From the NCBI GenBank assembly GCA_030063045.1, contig JAQSEB010000023.1:4588001-4652000 (forward strand): 64,000 nucleotides of DNA. The letters are read 5' to 3'. The notes beneath the pieces are model-generated. The model was not told the DNA's origin and searched no databases. It saw only the letters and a list, made by a program, of their open reading frames with translations. Source of the stretch: Pratylenchus scribneri. Its lineage: Eukaryota; Nematoda; Chromadorea; Rhabditida; Pratylenchidae. This document shows positions 35,776 through 47,265 of this stretch, in pieces. How positions within the stretch are numbered: position 1 is the stretch's first letter; each line of letters starts with the position of its first letter. The position numbers and the translations under genes were made by a program.

Positions 35776-37275
35776 TTTTTGGTGAGAAAAAATTTGCTTA
35801 AATATTAATTTGATGAAATAGAGGCAAAAATGCCAATTTATATATAAATGTAATGATTTTGGTTGAGTCGAATAAAATGTCCGTTTTTTGATTAATTTAA
35901 TTACATTTTAGCCAAAACTTTAATTGAATTTCCGGACGGAATAAATTTTTGATAGTCAAAATCAAAAAGAATTCGTTGAAATATTCCAATTTTAATATAA
36001 AAAGTGAATTAATTTTATTAAGGAAATGGCGGGCTTTTTGGGCTATTCATTTTATTTAATTTTATTTCCTGAGTTTTTTTGAATTATTCTGCTGGGTTCA
36101 TTTTCTAATAACTAAAATGGAATAATTCACAGCCAAATTCATGGAATTCAATGTGACCATTTTGCCCATTTTTTTATCCATTTTCGTAATTTTGTGGGAA
36201 TTTCCAATTCAAATAATTTTTCTTTCATTTTCCATTTATTTTCATATTCCCAGATCCAATCAAATCCAAAGTTTGTTTGCAACAAAAAAAATGTTCATAG
36301 TTTGTTTAATGGATATAAATTGCGAATTTGTTAAACAAAAATGCAGAATTTATTAGTAAAATCAACAATTTTCAATTGACAAACCATGGTGATTGGGGAA
36401 TTGGAAAGGCGAAATAAATAGCACAGCAAAGAAAGATGATCAAAATTATACATGTAAATACTTTAACAAAAAATGTGCTTCTTTGTCAGAAAACAAAACA
36501 GAACGATTCAGCTAGAGTACTGTCATTCAATATTTGGGCACTTCTTTATGGATATAATTCATCAATAATGATTGAAACTGAAGAAACAACAAATTCAGGA
36601 AGACTTTTGTGTTCTCTCCATTACTTTCTTTATAGTTTATAGTTACAATTGCAATTTGCACTTTGCAGCAAAGGAAGATTATGTATTTAACAATTCAAAT
36701 ACCGTATTTTCTCTTCTTACTCATTTATAGTAAAAGAAGGGAAAATTTGTGATTTGTATTTCCTTCTTTTCTGATGCCATTCTATTTTTCTTTTTCATTG
36801 TTTTATTGGTTAAAATTGAATTGTTTTATTAGGTAAAATTGAACTATAAATTAGGATTAAAAAATTTATTAATTAATTAAATTATATCCATTTCATTTAA
36901 AATTGATGACGCCATAGAAAATTATGACTAATTAAAAATTATTTTTGAAAATGTTTATCCATATTTTCTGATAAAAAATTAAAAAGGAGAAGAAATGTGC
37001 ATTGGCCGGAATTTGATCTTCCCTCAGGCAATTATTTTTACATAAATCTACCGTAAATAATGAATGAATAATTCACTCATATTTTTGTGCCACGTTTTCG
37101 AATGATTTGGCCAACAATCGTAAAAAAAGATAATTTTGTTCTATGTTGGAAACACAACTTGGAATTTGGTAAGAAATTTTGTATTTATTAATGAATTCTT
37201 TGGTTGGAAAAACGAAAAGATGGCAAAAAAGGAAAATGCTCCCATTCCAATATTATTTTTTATTCTAATTCCAAA
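35776..37275. other. Intergenic, no supported gene
   Basis: 1.5 kb of AT-rich DNA with short unsupported frames on both strands. It separates the divergent receptors at 34310 (minus) and 37276 (plus) and should contain both promoters. Confidence 0.4.
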
Positions 37276-38547
37276 ATGAATTCTTCATCTTCAACAAATC
37301 GAACATTTACCGAAAATTGCCTGGAAATTGAGCAAATACTGCGCAATTCTGCCTATTCAATTGTTCTCATTGTTCATTTATTTCTGCTATTTTTCACCAT
37401 TTTTGCAATTTTCATCCTAGTCCATCAATATCGACGACATTCAATTTTATTGCATGCAAATTTATTGGTCAAAATTTCTCATTCACATTTTCATTATAAT
37501 TCCCAATTTATGCAGATTTTATTCGCCAATATGGTCCTTCTTTACTCCATCCATACATTTTCTTGGCTTTTTTGCCTCCTCCGTTATCGGGTAAATTTTA
37601 TATTGTTAACATAATTTCCCCCTTCAAAGATTCTTTTGTTCGTGTACAAAAATCCGTGCGATTTGTTAACACCAATTTGGATGGTTTTTATTATTTTTGC
37701 CCCATATTATGTCTACACAATTGCATTTCCCGCATTTCGATTCTGCATTATGGCTGAAAGGGTTCGGGCCACATTTTGTGCCGAAAAATATGAAAATGAG
37801 AAGCGATGGATGGGCACAATTATGGCAATTGGAATTGTGAGTTTTAATTGGATTATATTTGTGATTGTTTTATCCAATAAAGTGGGCAATTTCCATTGGC
37901 TTTTACATTTATGTGGCCGTATCCGCTTTGGCCGATGCCGGCGATTCCTTCAAACAACCCCAGGGTGCCATTTTCATGACCAGTAATTCCACTGCCCGGC
38001 CAATATTTTTCGTCACCATTTTCACACTTTTCCTTATGATTTTCACCGCATTTTGTGATTGGCGATTAGCCGTGATCAACAAAAAAATTCAAAATAATTC
38101 GTAAATCTCCATTCAAATCCTCCCTAAAAATTAATTTTTAGTAAAAATTCAACAAATTACAATCTAAGCCGAAATTATCAATTGAAGGAGAATGCCCTGG
38201 CATTGCGGATGATCCTCCCATTGGATTTGTCCTATGCCCTCCTATATTCCCTTTATATTGCATTTGTCATTGTCATTCGAGCAAAAAAGTCTTCCCTTCC
38301 CAACACGGAATACACAATTTATTTCAATTCCGCTGATACGGTCAATTTCCAATTTCCATTCAAATAAATATACCTATTCTCCCCACATTTTCAGCTCCTT
38401 TTCCTGCATTCGGCCGTCACCATTCTCGTTTATTCCCATTTTATTAAATTCCAAAATAATTGTCGCCGACGGACAGTGCAAAATAATAGAATGGGATTGG
38501 AACAAACAAAAATGCATTTTAAGCAATTGGAAATGATTTGGAAATAA
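37276..38547 (+). CDS. Sra-superfamily serpentine chemoreceptor
   Basis: Six exons (37276-37467, 37516-37590, 37630-37836, 37883-38100, 38142-38340, 38395-38547) encode 347 aa. It is the paralogue of the gene at 9472: LL(H/M)AN..., LLTPIWMVF versus FLTPIWMVF, AERVRATFCAEKYE, NLSRNYQLKENALALRM, and a C-terminus with FKQLEMIW. Exons 2 and 3 are identical in length to that gene. Seven hydrophobic segments are visible and the ORF is intact. Its stop is only 83 nt from the stop of the G-beta gene on the other strand. Confidence 0.88.
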
Positions 38548-38630
38548 TTTAAATGAATTTAATGAGCAATTTTAAATTAATTAATTTATTATTCGAATCG
38601 ATAAGAATTGAATTCATTTTTTGTTCATTT

Positions 38631-40117
38631 TCAATTCCAAATTTTGAGCAAATTATCCCATGATCCGGTGCAAATTGCCGATCCATCGCGGGGAACTCCG
38701 AGACAAGAAATTCGATTGTTGTGGCCAATTAGGGCACCTAAAGATATGGTTGGAAATTGAAATTTATTGGCCAATTTGCCTGCTTTTTCCACTCTCATTC
38801 CATCCCAAATAATGCAATTAAAATCATCATAGCCAGCGAAAAGTAATCGACCAGAATTGGAAAATGCCAAACTTGTGATGGCTAAATTAAATTTAATGGC
38901 ATTTATTCATTCCAAATTCATTAAAAAACCATTATTTTGTCCATCCATTTTATAAGTGGCCAATTCATTTTGTGGATAACCAAAGTGGAACATTTTGCAC
39001 GTTGAATCATCAGAGCCAGTCACAAATGCTTGGTCATTTGGGAAAATCGGAAAAAATTATCATATTTAATTAATTAAATAAATAAATACTTGGACTGCAT
39101 TAATGTCTGATGAATGGCCGGCAAATGTTTGGCAACAATTCCCAGATTGGCGAATATCCCAAAATTTGGCGGAATTATCACAAGAAGCCGAAACAAATCC
39201 ATTTGAATCGGCCAAAGCCGCGAGGGACATTACACCGCCAGTATGGCCCGAAAATATTCGAAGGGCCTTTCCCGTTTCAATGTCCCAAAGGGCACTAAAA
39301 TTCTGGAAATATATGGGCCATTTCCCCTCCCATTTTTGACCATTTTCGATCGCCACTGGCCGTTAACATTTGCCGGCCTTGGCCGTCCAAAAATCGACAA
39401 CAAGACACAAATGCATTGTGGCCAACCAATTCACGCACTAATTTTGCATTCCCCTCCAGGGTATGAAGTGAATAAACACTGCAAACATTGTCCAAACCGC
39501 CGCAGGCGACAAATGAGCCACATTGGGCGAATGCACAGCTCATAACCCAGGCAGAACGCAATGGAATTAGGAAAAGCTGGTGGGCCAAAATTTATAAATA
39601 AATTGTGGAATTTAAACTTTGAATGCTTTTGGTCCATCCCAAATGATCATTTTGCCATCTTGGGAGGCGGAAACCAGCGAATGCGAATCACCGGACCAAT
39701 CCAATGAACTGACTGGAATAATTTATTTTTGGGAATAAATTCATCATTCATTTTGCCTTTCGATAAATGTCCATGCAATGTTTTTCGCACCTCCAAATGA
39801 ACTCCTCCCTCCAATTTCCTCAAAAATGCTGCCTTTTCGCGCAACAAATTAGTAGTATTTGGCCCTTCCTCCTCATTGGCCATCTTTTTCTATAAAAATA
39901 TTCACAAATCAAAATTCCAACATTTTTCAATTGAACCTGTGCAAAATTGGCTGCCTCCTTCAACAATTCATCCTCCATATCCATTCTAACAATTTTCGGC
40001 CTATTTTCATGCTTTTCCCTGTGCCAATTTTTATTCCTAATATTATTTTGCCAAATTCACCTACTTGAATGGACCTTTTATGTAGGAGGAAAATGAATCC
40101 GACTGTTTTGAGGCCAT
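38631..40117 (-). CDS. Divergent heterotrimeric G-protein beta subunit (WD40)
   Basis: Nine exons (40117-40065, 39985-39937, 39889-39757, 39712-39618, 39576-39341, 39294-39090, 39047-38930, 38881-38780, 38737-38631) give 365 aa; the core starts at [10 protein letters not shown]. Seven WD repeats of the G-beta type are seen: [79 protein letters not shown] and the end [12 protein letters not shown]. The N-terminal helix is short and unusual. G-beta 1 is normally almost invariant in animals, so this is a fast-evolving paralogue. Three introns are non-canonical: GC donors at 39756 and 38779, and a 3' end reading TTTTTTCCG instead of AG before 39047. If the last is real it could impair splicing. 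Confidence 0.85.
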
Positions 40118-41362
40118 TTTATTCACAAAATTTCGGAACAATTCAAAACAGATATGAACAAAGTGGATAGGCAATAAATTATGGTTCAAAAATAAAATTT
40201 GGCGGGCTTTTGGCATTTTCCTTTCCCATCCACGCACGCCCATTCCCCTATTAGATGGAAAATAAAGCAAATTACTCAAAACCAATTAAATATATTGGAA
40301 CAATTGGTGCCATTTTAAAGTTTGCACAAAGTCCATTGGTATGACCAACCCAATAAATTTATCGACGAAATTAATTTTGAATGTCCCCTTTGGGCATATC
40401 TTTCACTACAATATCCAATTAATCGATGGTAGAGAACGCTGTGAATAAATGAATTCATTTTTTAGGCCAAAGCTCATTAGCGAACCAAAATCCATATATT
40501 TACAAAGCAAATATACCACTCGAGAGTCCTCCAAAGTGTTCTCTATAAGTTTGCTTTATCAAATTTAATAAATCGATCCTTAAAAACTGCAATAACGATT
40601 TTTCCAGGAAAGCCGCTTATTTTTCAAAAAGGCCACTTTTAGAAGACATTTAAAGCTTTGAATGTCCAAATCGCCTTTTCGAATCGATTCCTTCCATGTT
40701 GGTTTATGGCCATATAAAACTAAATTTTCGGCATTCACTTTTTCTCTTTCGTCCATTAACGAATCCCTGCCATTCTTCAATTTTATCCCTCACTACCCTT
40801 TGACGCCAAAATTTCATTTGATTTACACAATTTACATTATAATTCCATTCAAATAAAAATGATTTTCCATCGAATGGCTAATAAATTTGAATAAATTATT
40901 CTTCAATCTTTATTTTTGCCGATGACCTAGGCGAGCACAAATCCCCCATCGGACATTCGTCATTCCATTCCATTTTTATATTCCACCATATCGGACATTA
41001 AATTAATTCCTCTCCTCTCCGTCCGACTCATTTTCCCCAAAAGTATTCCCCCACTTTTTGCCCCAGTTTTTCCCCATTACACATTTGTCCATCCATTTCC
41101 AGCAGTCATTCCTCCTCCGTCCATTCCTCCGACCATTCCAGCAAAAAGTTGACCTTCTTCTTTAGGGAAAAATTGATTGGCCAAAAAATTATTCATATTT
41201 ATAAGAAGAAAAATTGGCCAATCCAAAAGGCAACATTTTTTGGGGAATTGAATGGTTAGGAAAGGGGCAAAATAATTTTGTTTCAATATGGAGAATTATT
41301 GAAATTATTTAACCGTCTTTTATTTTTATAATAAATTTCAGAAAAAATATTCAAATAAATTT
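40118..41362. other. Intergenic, no supported gene
   Basis: Divergent between the G-beta gene (minus) and the large RING gene (plus). No further exons could be linked; it is assumed to hold both promoters. Confidence 0.4.
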
Positions 41363-44300
41363 ATGGCTTCAAATTCAAATGAAAATGAAGGACAGCAGCA
41401 GCCGAATGAATTAGAACAATTTAGATGCAAAATATGTTTTGAGGTAGGATCGGAATTAGGAAAGAGGAAAAAATTGGCAAATTTGATGACATTTAATTAA
41501 GTGGGTATTAGTCCTAATCTAGGGCTAAAGTTATTTGGGACAAGAACTAGGTTCTTTTTTTAATTTTGCAGGAAAATAGAATGTGAAGACAAAAAATACG
41601 ATAGGAGAGGAAAAAGAAAAGAGTAGATTTAAAAATGCAGATTGAGGCAATATTTGATTGATGTGGTGACAAGGCGATTAGGCAAAAAAGTGGGGATACA
41701 TTAAGACAATAGAAAAGGGCCTTATTAGGCATTGACATTGGAAAAGAAAGTATAAATTTGCCTATATGAAAAAAGTTGATAAAATTTTGATAATCAATTT
41801 CCCTTTTTTACTTTTAGAATTTTTCGCGAAAATCCCGCTGCCCACTGACGCTGAACTGTGGCCACACATTTTGCCGAGTTTGCACAGCACAATTGGCAAA
41901 TGGCAACCGGATCCAATGCGGCATATGCCGAAAACACACTTACTCGGATTGGACAAAATTGGGGAAAAACATCACTTTAATTGGTGGGTTTTTTAATTTA
42001 CAAAATGATCGAAAAAAATATTCAAATATTGTATGATCTTTTTAAAACCGTAACGGATTCTCATCCTTCCAAAAAGATGGAGAATTATTAAGAGATGGAA
42101 TTTTAAAAAAAGCATTCATTTATACTTTAGTTTTTAGTAAGGTTAACCCTCTTCAGATTGGAGAAAAATATTTTTTAGATTCTTATTTTATCATTTTATT
42201 CATTTGATTTTAAAAATATTCCCAATCCCAATGTCAAAAATACCTAACTAAGGGCCCTTCCTATTTGTCCTACTGTACCCTCATCACTTTTTCCTAATTA
42301 CCCATCACCTGTCAATCAAATATTGCCCCAATCTGCCTTTTTTAAATCCACCCTTCTTCTTCTGCTATCGTATTTTTCCCTTTACATTATTTTATCACAT
42401 TTTCGCGCAAAATTCATAAAGAATAATTCAAAGTCGAGTTCCCATTATCGATATCCCATTCTTTGGGTCACATTGGCCCAAATCTCACCCCAAATATTTT
42501 ATGCCTGGATTAGGATTAATAATATGAAAAAAAAATACTATTTAAAGATTAGAATATTATGACCAATTTTGAGGATAATAAAGAGTGATTTTGGTGTTAA
42601 AAAATGAAAAAAAAACATGAAAACAGATAAATAAAATACAAATTAATTTCTAGATGCGCTTGATTGGGCCAAATTGTTGAACGATGAACCAGCCGAGGGT
42701 GTGGTACAATTGGAGGAAGGAAATGCCGCCACATTTGATGGTCCGAATCAATTCATTGTTCGATCGAATATTGAGGAATTTTTTGATGAGGTAAATTCCT
42801 TTTAATTCGAGTAATTGTTTTTCACCTAAAAATTGCTTTTTACCTAACTAAAACTAGTTTTTAATTTCTGATAAATCAGAAACCGGTTTTAGGCCCTACA
42901 ACCTTATACCAATTTGCAAATCTCATCGAGACAAATCGATTGGTATATAAATTGACATGGTTTGGTCAAAATTAAAGGATATTAAACCGTTTAAACTACA
43001 TTTTCCACTTTTTGGTTTTAAGCTCTTTAATTTTGGGCCAAACTGACTTTTATATACCAATCAATGCGTCTTGATGAAATCTACAAATTGGTATAATAAA
43101 GTCTAAAATTGGTTTCTGATTTATTAGGTAAAAAGACAATTTTTTATTCAAAGATAATCCTTTTAATTCCCTCCTCCCAATCAATTTTCAATATTTTATA
43201 GCTCAGCACATTGGACCAATTGATCCAGCGATTCAACAGAAAAGACTCCAAAGCATTGTTGAATCGCAATCGGCTATTGATGGGACAATTCAGCGCAATT
43301 GAGCAGCAATTGCGAAATTCTGCAGAAGCATTCGAAGAATTAAAACATGAGGTGGGAGGCTGATGAGAATTGAGAATTTTCTCCTAATTTTATTAGTTGG
43401 TTAGGTCATTTCACTTATATTATTATTTTTGGGTAGCAAATTATTAAAAATGCAATATAAAAACATTTAGGTAATATGACAATAATTGTTGGCTATCCAA
43501 TGGTTTATATTGAACATTCTAAAATAAAAATGTTTTTTTTTGTAAAAAAGTTTGTTTTCTTTCTATTTCTGAATTCAATAGACAATGATTGGATAGCCAC
43601 CATTATTTAGTGCTGGCTCTATTAAATGCACTTTGAGATAATTTTTATTGCCTAATCATTAGGTTTTCAAAAAATCTATAAGGCAAAAATGGGCATATCT
43701 ATTATTTTATAAGGGAAATTAATTCAATTTAGGAAAATATTTATGGGCATTTTTTCTATTTATTTTATCCAATAGGTCCGCATTCATCATGAGAAGGTGA
43801 CCAAATTGAGTATTGGCCAAATGGGCGGGAGCAGCATGTGGGACGAGGACGATGATGACGAATTTGGAGTTGGCGGAGCAACAATTGGTGAACATAAAAA
43901 TCACAATTTAAATTATTTCATTTCTTTGCTACTTTTTAGTTCGCTTTCCAAACAGCCGTAGTGTTTTTGGCGAATCATCAAATGGCGGCGCATTTGGTTC
44001 ATTTCGCAGTGGATTCTCTGGCCGAGGACGGACAATTGGTGGGCGTAGACGTGCGCGAATTTCTGGTCCATATTTTCCTTTTTATTTTGTCCTAATTTTC
44101 GGTTTATTTATTTTAGCTTATGGTCCTTCATCATCCGCTGCCATTGCCACCTCCAATTCTTGGTGAACATTTCACCATGAAAAATCCAATAAAAAAACCA
44201 ATCCAATTTTAGGTTAACTGATGATGAAGAAAATGTTTTTGCCAATGGCCAATCGTCTTCCCAAGCAATGGCATCCGCAACAAATGACATTCAGCCGACG

Positions 44301-46666
44301 AGAATTGAGCCAAATGAAGGAATAATAATTGAGTGAGTAATATCCCTTTCCTTTTTAAAATCACCTTTAACATCAATTTTAGCACCAATCCTTTGCCACC
44401 TGCTGAAGGAATTATAATTGTGTGGGTTTTTTTATTTTTTGTATTCCGTATTCTCCGGTACTACTGAGAAATTTGGAGGATGGAAGGGAAAACAATGATT
44501 GGGGGTAGTGGTAATCTAATCTGTCAATTAAAGTGTCAATCGTTAGTGGTAAAGGGAACGCTTTTGCCTTTGGTCTTATTTTAAATTTATTCTCACAAAA
44601 ATATAACGTTAAAGATGGAGGAACTAAGAGATTTTACAAGCAAAAAGTTTCAATATAAATTTGGCAGAAAATAATTTTTCATGTGATCTTTATTTTCTAG
44701 AAGTTTTGTTTTGATCACATATTCACCCATTTTTTTTTGATGGGAATAATTCCCTTTAAACTTGCCATTTTCATTGACAGATTGGGTAGTCCCCTATCAC
44801 TTTTCCCATCCATCTTACCAACTCTAGTAGTACCGTATTCCCTTCTTTTTAAATCACTTTTAACATCAATTTCAGCATCGCCGACAATCCTTCCATTCAG
44901 CCGATTGTCGATGCGAATGCACCAAATTTGGAGGACGTATTTGACAATGAACAAAATGATCAACCAACACAGCCACCAAATGATGCATTCGGCAATTCTG
45001 GATTTGGATTTGATGAGGACACCGGCATCATTGATTCATTTGCTCGACAGAGGTGGCTTCTACCATTAGCCCTTTTTTTACTTTTAATAAATATTTTAGT
45101 AATCAACCGCCGCAGCAGGGCACAACATCAAATGGCTGGGGATTCGTTAATAATCGACGTTTCGGTGAATTTCGCAGCACATTTAGTGGAGCTTCGACAA
45201 ATTCCAGGTAATATTTGGGTAATAATATTTTTATAATCCTTTTTTGACTAATTAGCAATCGTCGCCGAAGGAACAGAAATTATTGGCGCCCATCTGCCAA
45301 TTTTGCGCCAAATCCAGTCCCGGATGTTGATGAAGAATGGGGATCATCGGATGGATGGGGCGATGATGATGATGGGCAACGAAATGAATCGCAGCCACCC
45401 CAACAGCAAAATGGGGTGGAAAATGAAGAGAATTTGGAGAATTTGGGAGTTGGGATTGAAGACAGAATTTGGTTTTCCGATTGGAGGGCTGACGATGAAT
45501 CGGTTGGAATGAAATATTGATTCAACAATTGAAGATTATTTATTTTTTTGTAGATTCCAAGAGTGATGTACGACTCCGATCCAGACTTTGATGAATATGA
45601 GCAAATGCAAATTGCCCAAATTATGAATGAACAAATGGAAGAAGCGGAAATTGTGAATGAATTGTTGATGGCAGAACAACAAATGGAAATTGAACAAAAT
45701 GAAATTGAGTCGATTCAAGTGGAGCAGGAAATGGTGGAAGAAGTCAATGAAAATGAAGCCGAAACTGAGAGAAATGAAGAGAAAAATGAGGAAGAAAAGG
45801 GACAGGAGGAGGATGAAATTGTGAATGATGAGAAAAATCAGGAAGGAAACGAAGTTGAAGAGAAAAGTGAAGAAGGAACTGAAGAAGAAACAATGAAGGA
45901 AGATGAAGAGAAAAATGAAGTGCAAGGAAAGGAAGATGAAGTAGAAATTGATGATGGGGAAGATGAAGAGAAAGAAACGATGAAGAATGATGGAATTGAA
46001 ATGGAGCAGCAGAATAAGGTTGGAGGAGAAGAAGGGGAAGAGAAAAGTGAAAATGAAGAATTGGAAGATGAACAAACTGAAATGGAGAAAAATGATGAAG
46101 AAGAAATAGAAAAGGAAGATGAAATTAGAATGGAAAGGAATGAAGATGATGAAGAAGAGAAGGAAGAGGAAAATACGATTAACAAGGAGGACGAAGTCGG
46201 AATGAAAATGAAAGAGAATGAAGAAGATGATGAAAAGAAGGAAGATGAAGTCGAAATTGAGGAAAATGATGAAATGGCGGAAAATCAAAAAGAAGAGGAA
46301 GAAGTTGGAATTGGAATGAGTCAAACCAATTTGGAGACGAAAGAGGAAGAAATGGCCCCAAAACAAATGGAAATGGATGAGAATGGCAAATTGGCGGAAA
46401 ATGGAAATGATGAGGAGGAGGAGGTACAGGATGATGAGAAGGAAAATGAAGAAGAAGAAAAGGATGTCAATGCCAACAATGAATTGGAAATGATGAAGGA
46501 AGGAGGAAAAGATGATGAAAAGGGAAAAATGGAAAGTTGTTCAACCAATTCACACAATGCGCAGCATGATCCCCCTGCCGCTGAAGAATTCATGACAATC
46601 AAATTAGGGAACAGGATGGTTACATTAAAACGTCGTTCGTCTGCTGCTTTTTCCAACAATAATTAA
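41363..46666 (+). CDS. Large RING-finger protein with acidic low-complexity tail
   Basis: Thirteen exons (41363-41443, 41818-41983, 42654-42790, 43202-43351, 43776-43887, 43940-44065, 44117-44162, 44213-44332, 44383-44421, 44876-45052, 45100-45207, 45256-45502, 45554-46666) join in phase to 873 aa. Residues 20-65 form a RING: CKIC, CPLTLNCGHTFC, RVC and CGIC, split by intron 1. A helical region follows (LSTLDQLIQRFNRK, then EQQLRNSAEAFEEL). The middle is Gly/Arg/Ser-rich (SGFSGRGRTIGGRRRARI and a second RRRRNRNYW-like patch). The last exon encodes some 370 residues dominated by Glu, Asp, Asn and Lys, ending TIKLGNRMVTLKRR. Likely a RING E3 ubiquitin ligase, perhaps nuclear given its basic and acidic segments; the target is unknown. 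Confidence 0.82.
41510..41757 (+). repeat. Dispersed repeat R1, copy 2 (intronic)
   Basis: Contains CTAATCTAGGGCTAAAGT, AAAAATACGATAGGAGAGG, TGCAGATTGAGGCAATATTT, GGCGATTAGGCAAAAAA and TTAGGCATTGACATT, in the same order as copies 1 and 4. It lies in intron 1 of the large RING gene. Confidence 0.78.
42230..42425 (-). repeat. Dispersed repeat R1, copy 3 (inverted, intronic)
   Basis: The reverse complement of the R1 consensus: CCTATTTGTCCTACTGTACC, GTCAATCAAATATTGCC and TATCGTATTTTTCCC. It lies in intron 2 of the large RING gene, in opposite orientation to copy 2 in intron 1, so exon 2 (most of the RING) is bracketed by an inverted repeat pair. Confidence 0.78.
42835..43140. repeat. Foldback repeat in intron 3 of the large RING gene
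   Basis: The ends are mutual reverse complements (TTTTTACCTAA...AATCAGAAACC against GGTTTCTGATTTATTAGGTA), with a centre carrying TCATCGAGACAAATCGAT and its inverted partner. It shares the CTC.TC.AGACnnnTCGAT motif with the elements at 13323 and 46851. No coding capacity. Confidence 0.65.
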
Positions 46667-46850
46667 TTAATTATTTAATAAGGATTTATTTTCGATAATA
46701 TTAATTTGTAATGATGGCTTTTTAATTTTAATTTTTTGATAAATTTTCTCATTTCTATTATTTGGTACACGGCGAATTCTTAAGATGAAAAATTCTGTGT
46801 AAATTTATTATGGATGGTATTTAATTAATCGAAAAAAAACATTGAAAATG
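46667..46850. other. 3' flank of the large RING gene
   Basis: AT-rich sequence up to the foldback element at 46851. It probably contains the polyadenylation region; no gene seen. Confidence 0.4.
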
Positions 46851-47126
46851 GCGAAAAGTTTATAACGATTTAACGGTTTATCCTAAACCTCAAACCTTAT
46901 ATCCAATTGATAGATCTCGTCAAGACGCGTCGATAGGTATATATTTTATCGTGATTGGATCAAAAATTAAGGGTTTTAAACCACTTAAACCATCAAAGGA
47001 GTTTGGTTCAAAACCAATTAAATCATGACAAATTATATATCATTCGATACGTCTTGACGAGCTCTATCCAATGGTATATGGTTTGTGAATTTTGGACAAA
47101 CCGTTAAACCGTTATAAACTTTTCGC
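46851..47126. mobile_element. Short foldback element (MITE-like)
   Basis: 276 bp with terminal inverted repeats GCGAAAAGTTTATAACG and CGTTATAAACTTTTCGC-like ends, and inner arms carrying CTCGTCAAGACGCGTCGATA and its inverted partner. No reading frame. It lies between the large RING gene and the NDRG gene. No clear target-site duplication. Confidence 0.72.
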
Positions 47127-47265
47127 AATTTAAAATATTTCCCAATTTATTATAAAGCATTCAAAATTTATTAAAATATTCATTTTTAATTCAATTTAAT
47201 TCATATTATCATAAGCTCGTCAAATTAAAATTGTCATCAATTTCCCATTATTTCATTCAATTCCA

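Noticed and set aside
43719..44290. Short minus-strand frames inside the RING gene
   Set aside because: They overlap exons and introns of the phase-consistent plus-strand gene and have no independent support.
45536..46659. A 276-aa minus-strand frame rich in Phe, Leu and Ile over the acidic tail exon
   Set aside because: It is simply the antisense of GAA/GAT/AAT-rich codons and has no membrane-protein family features.
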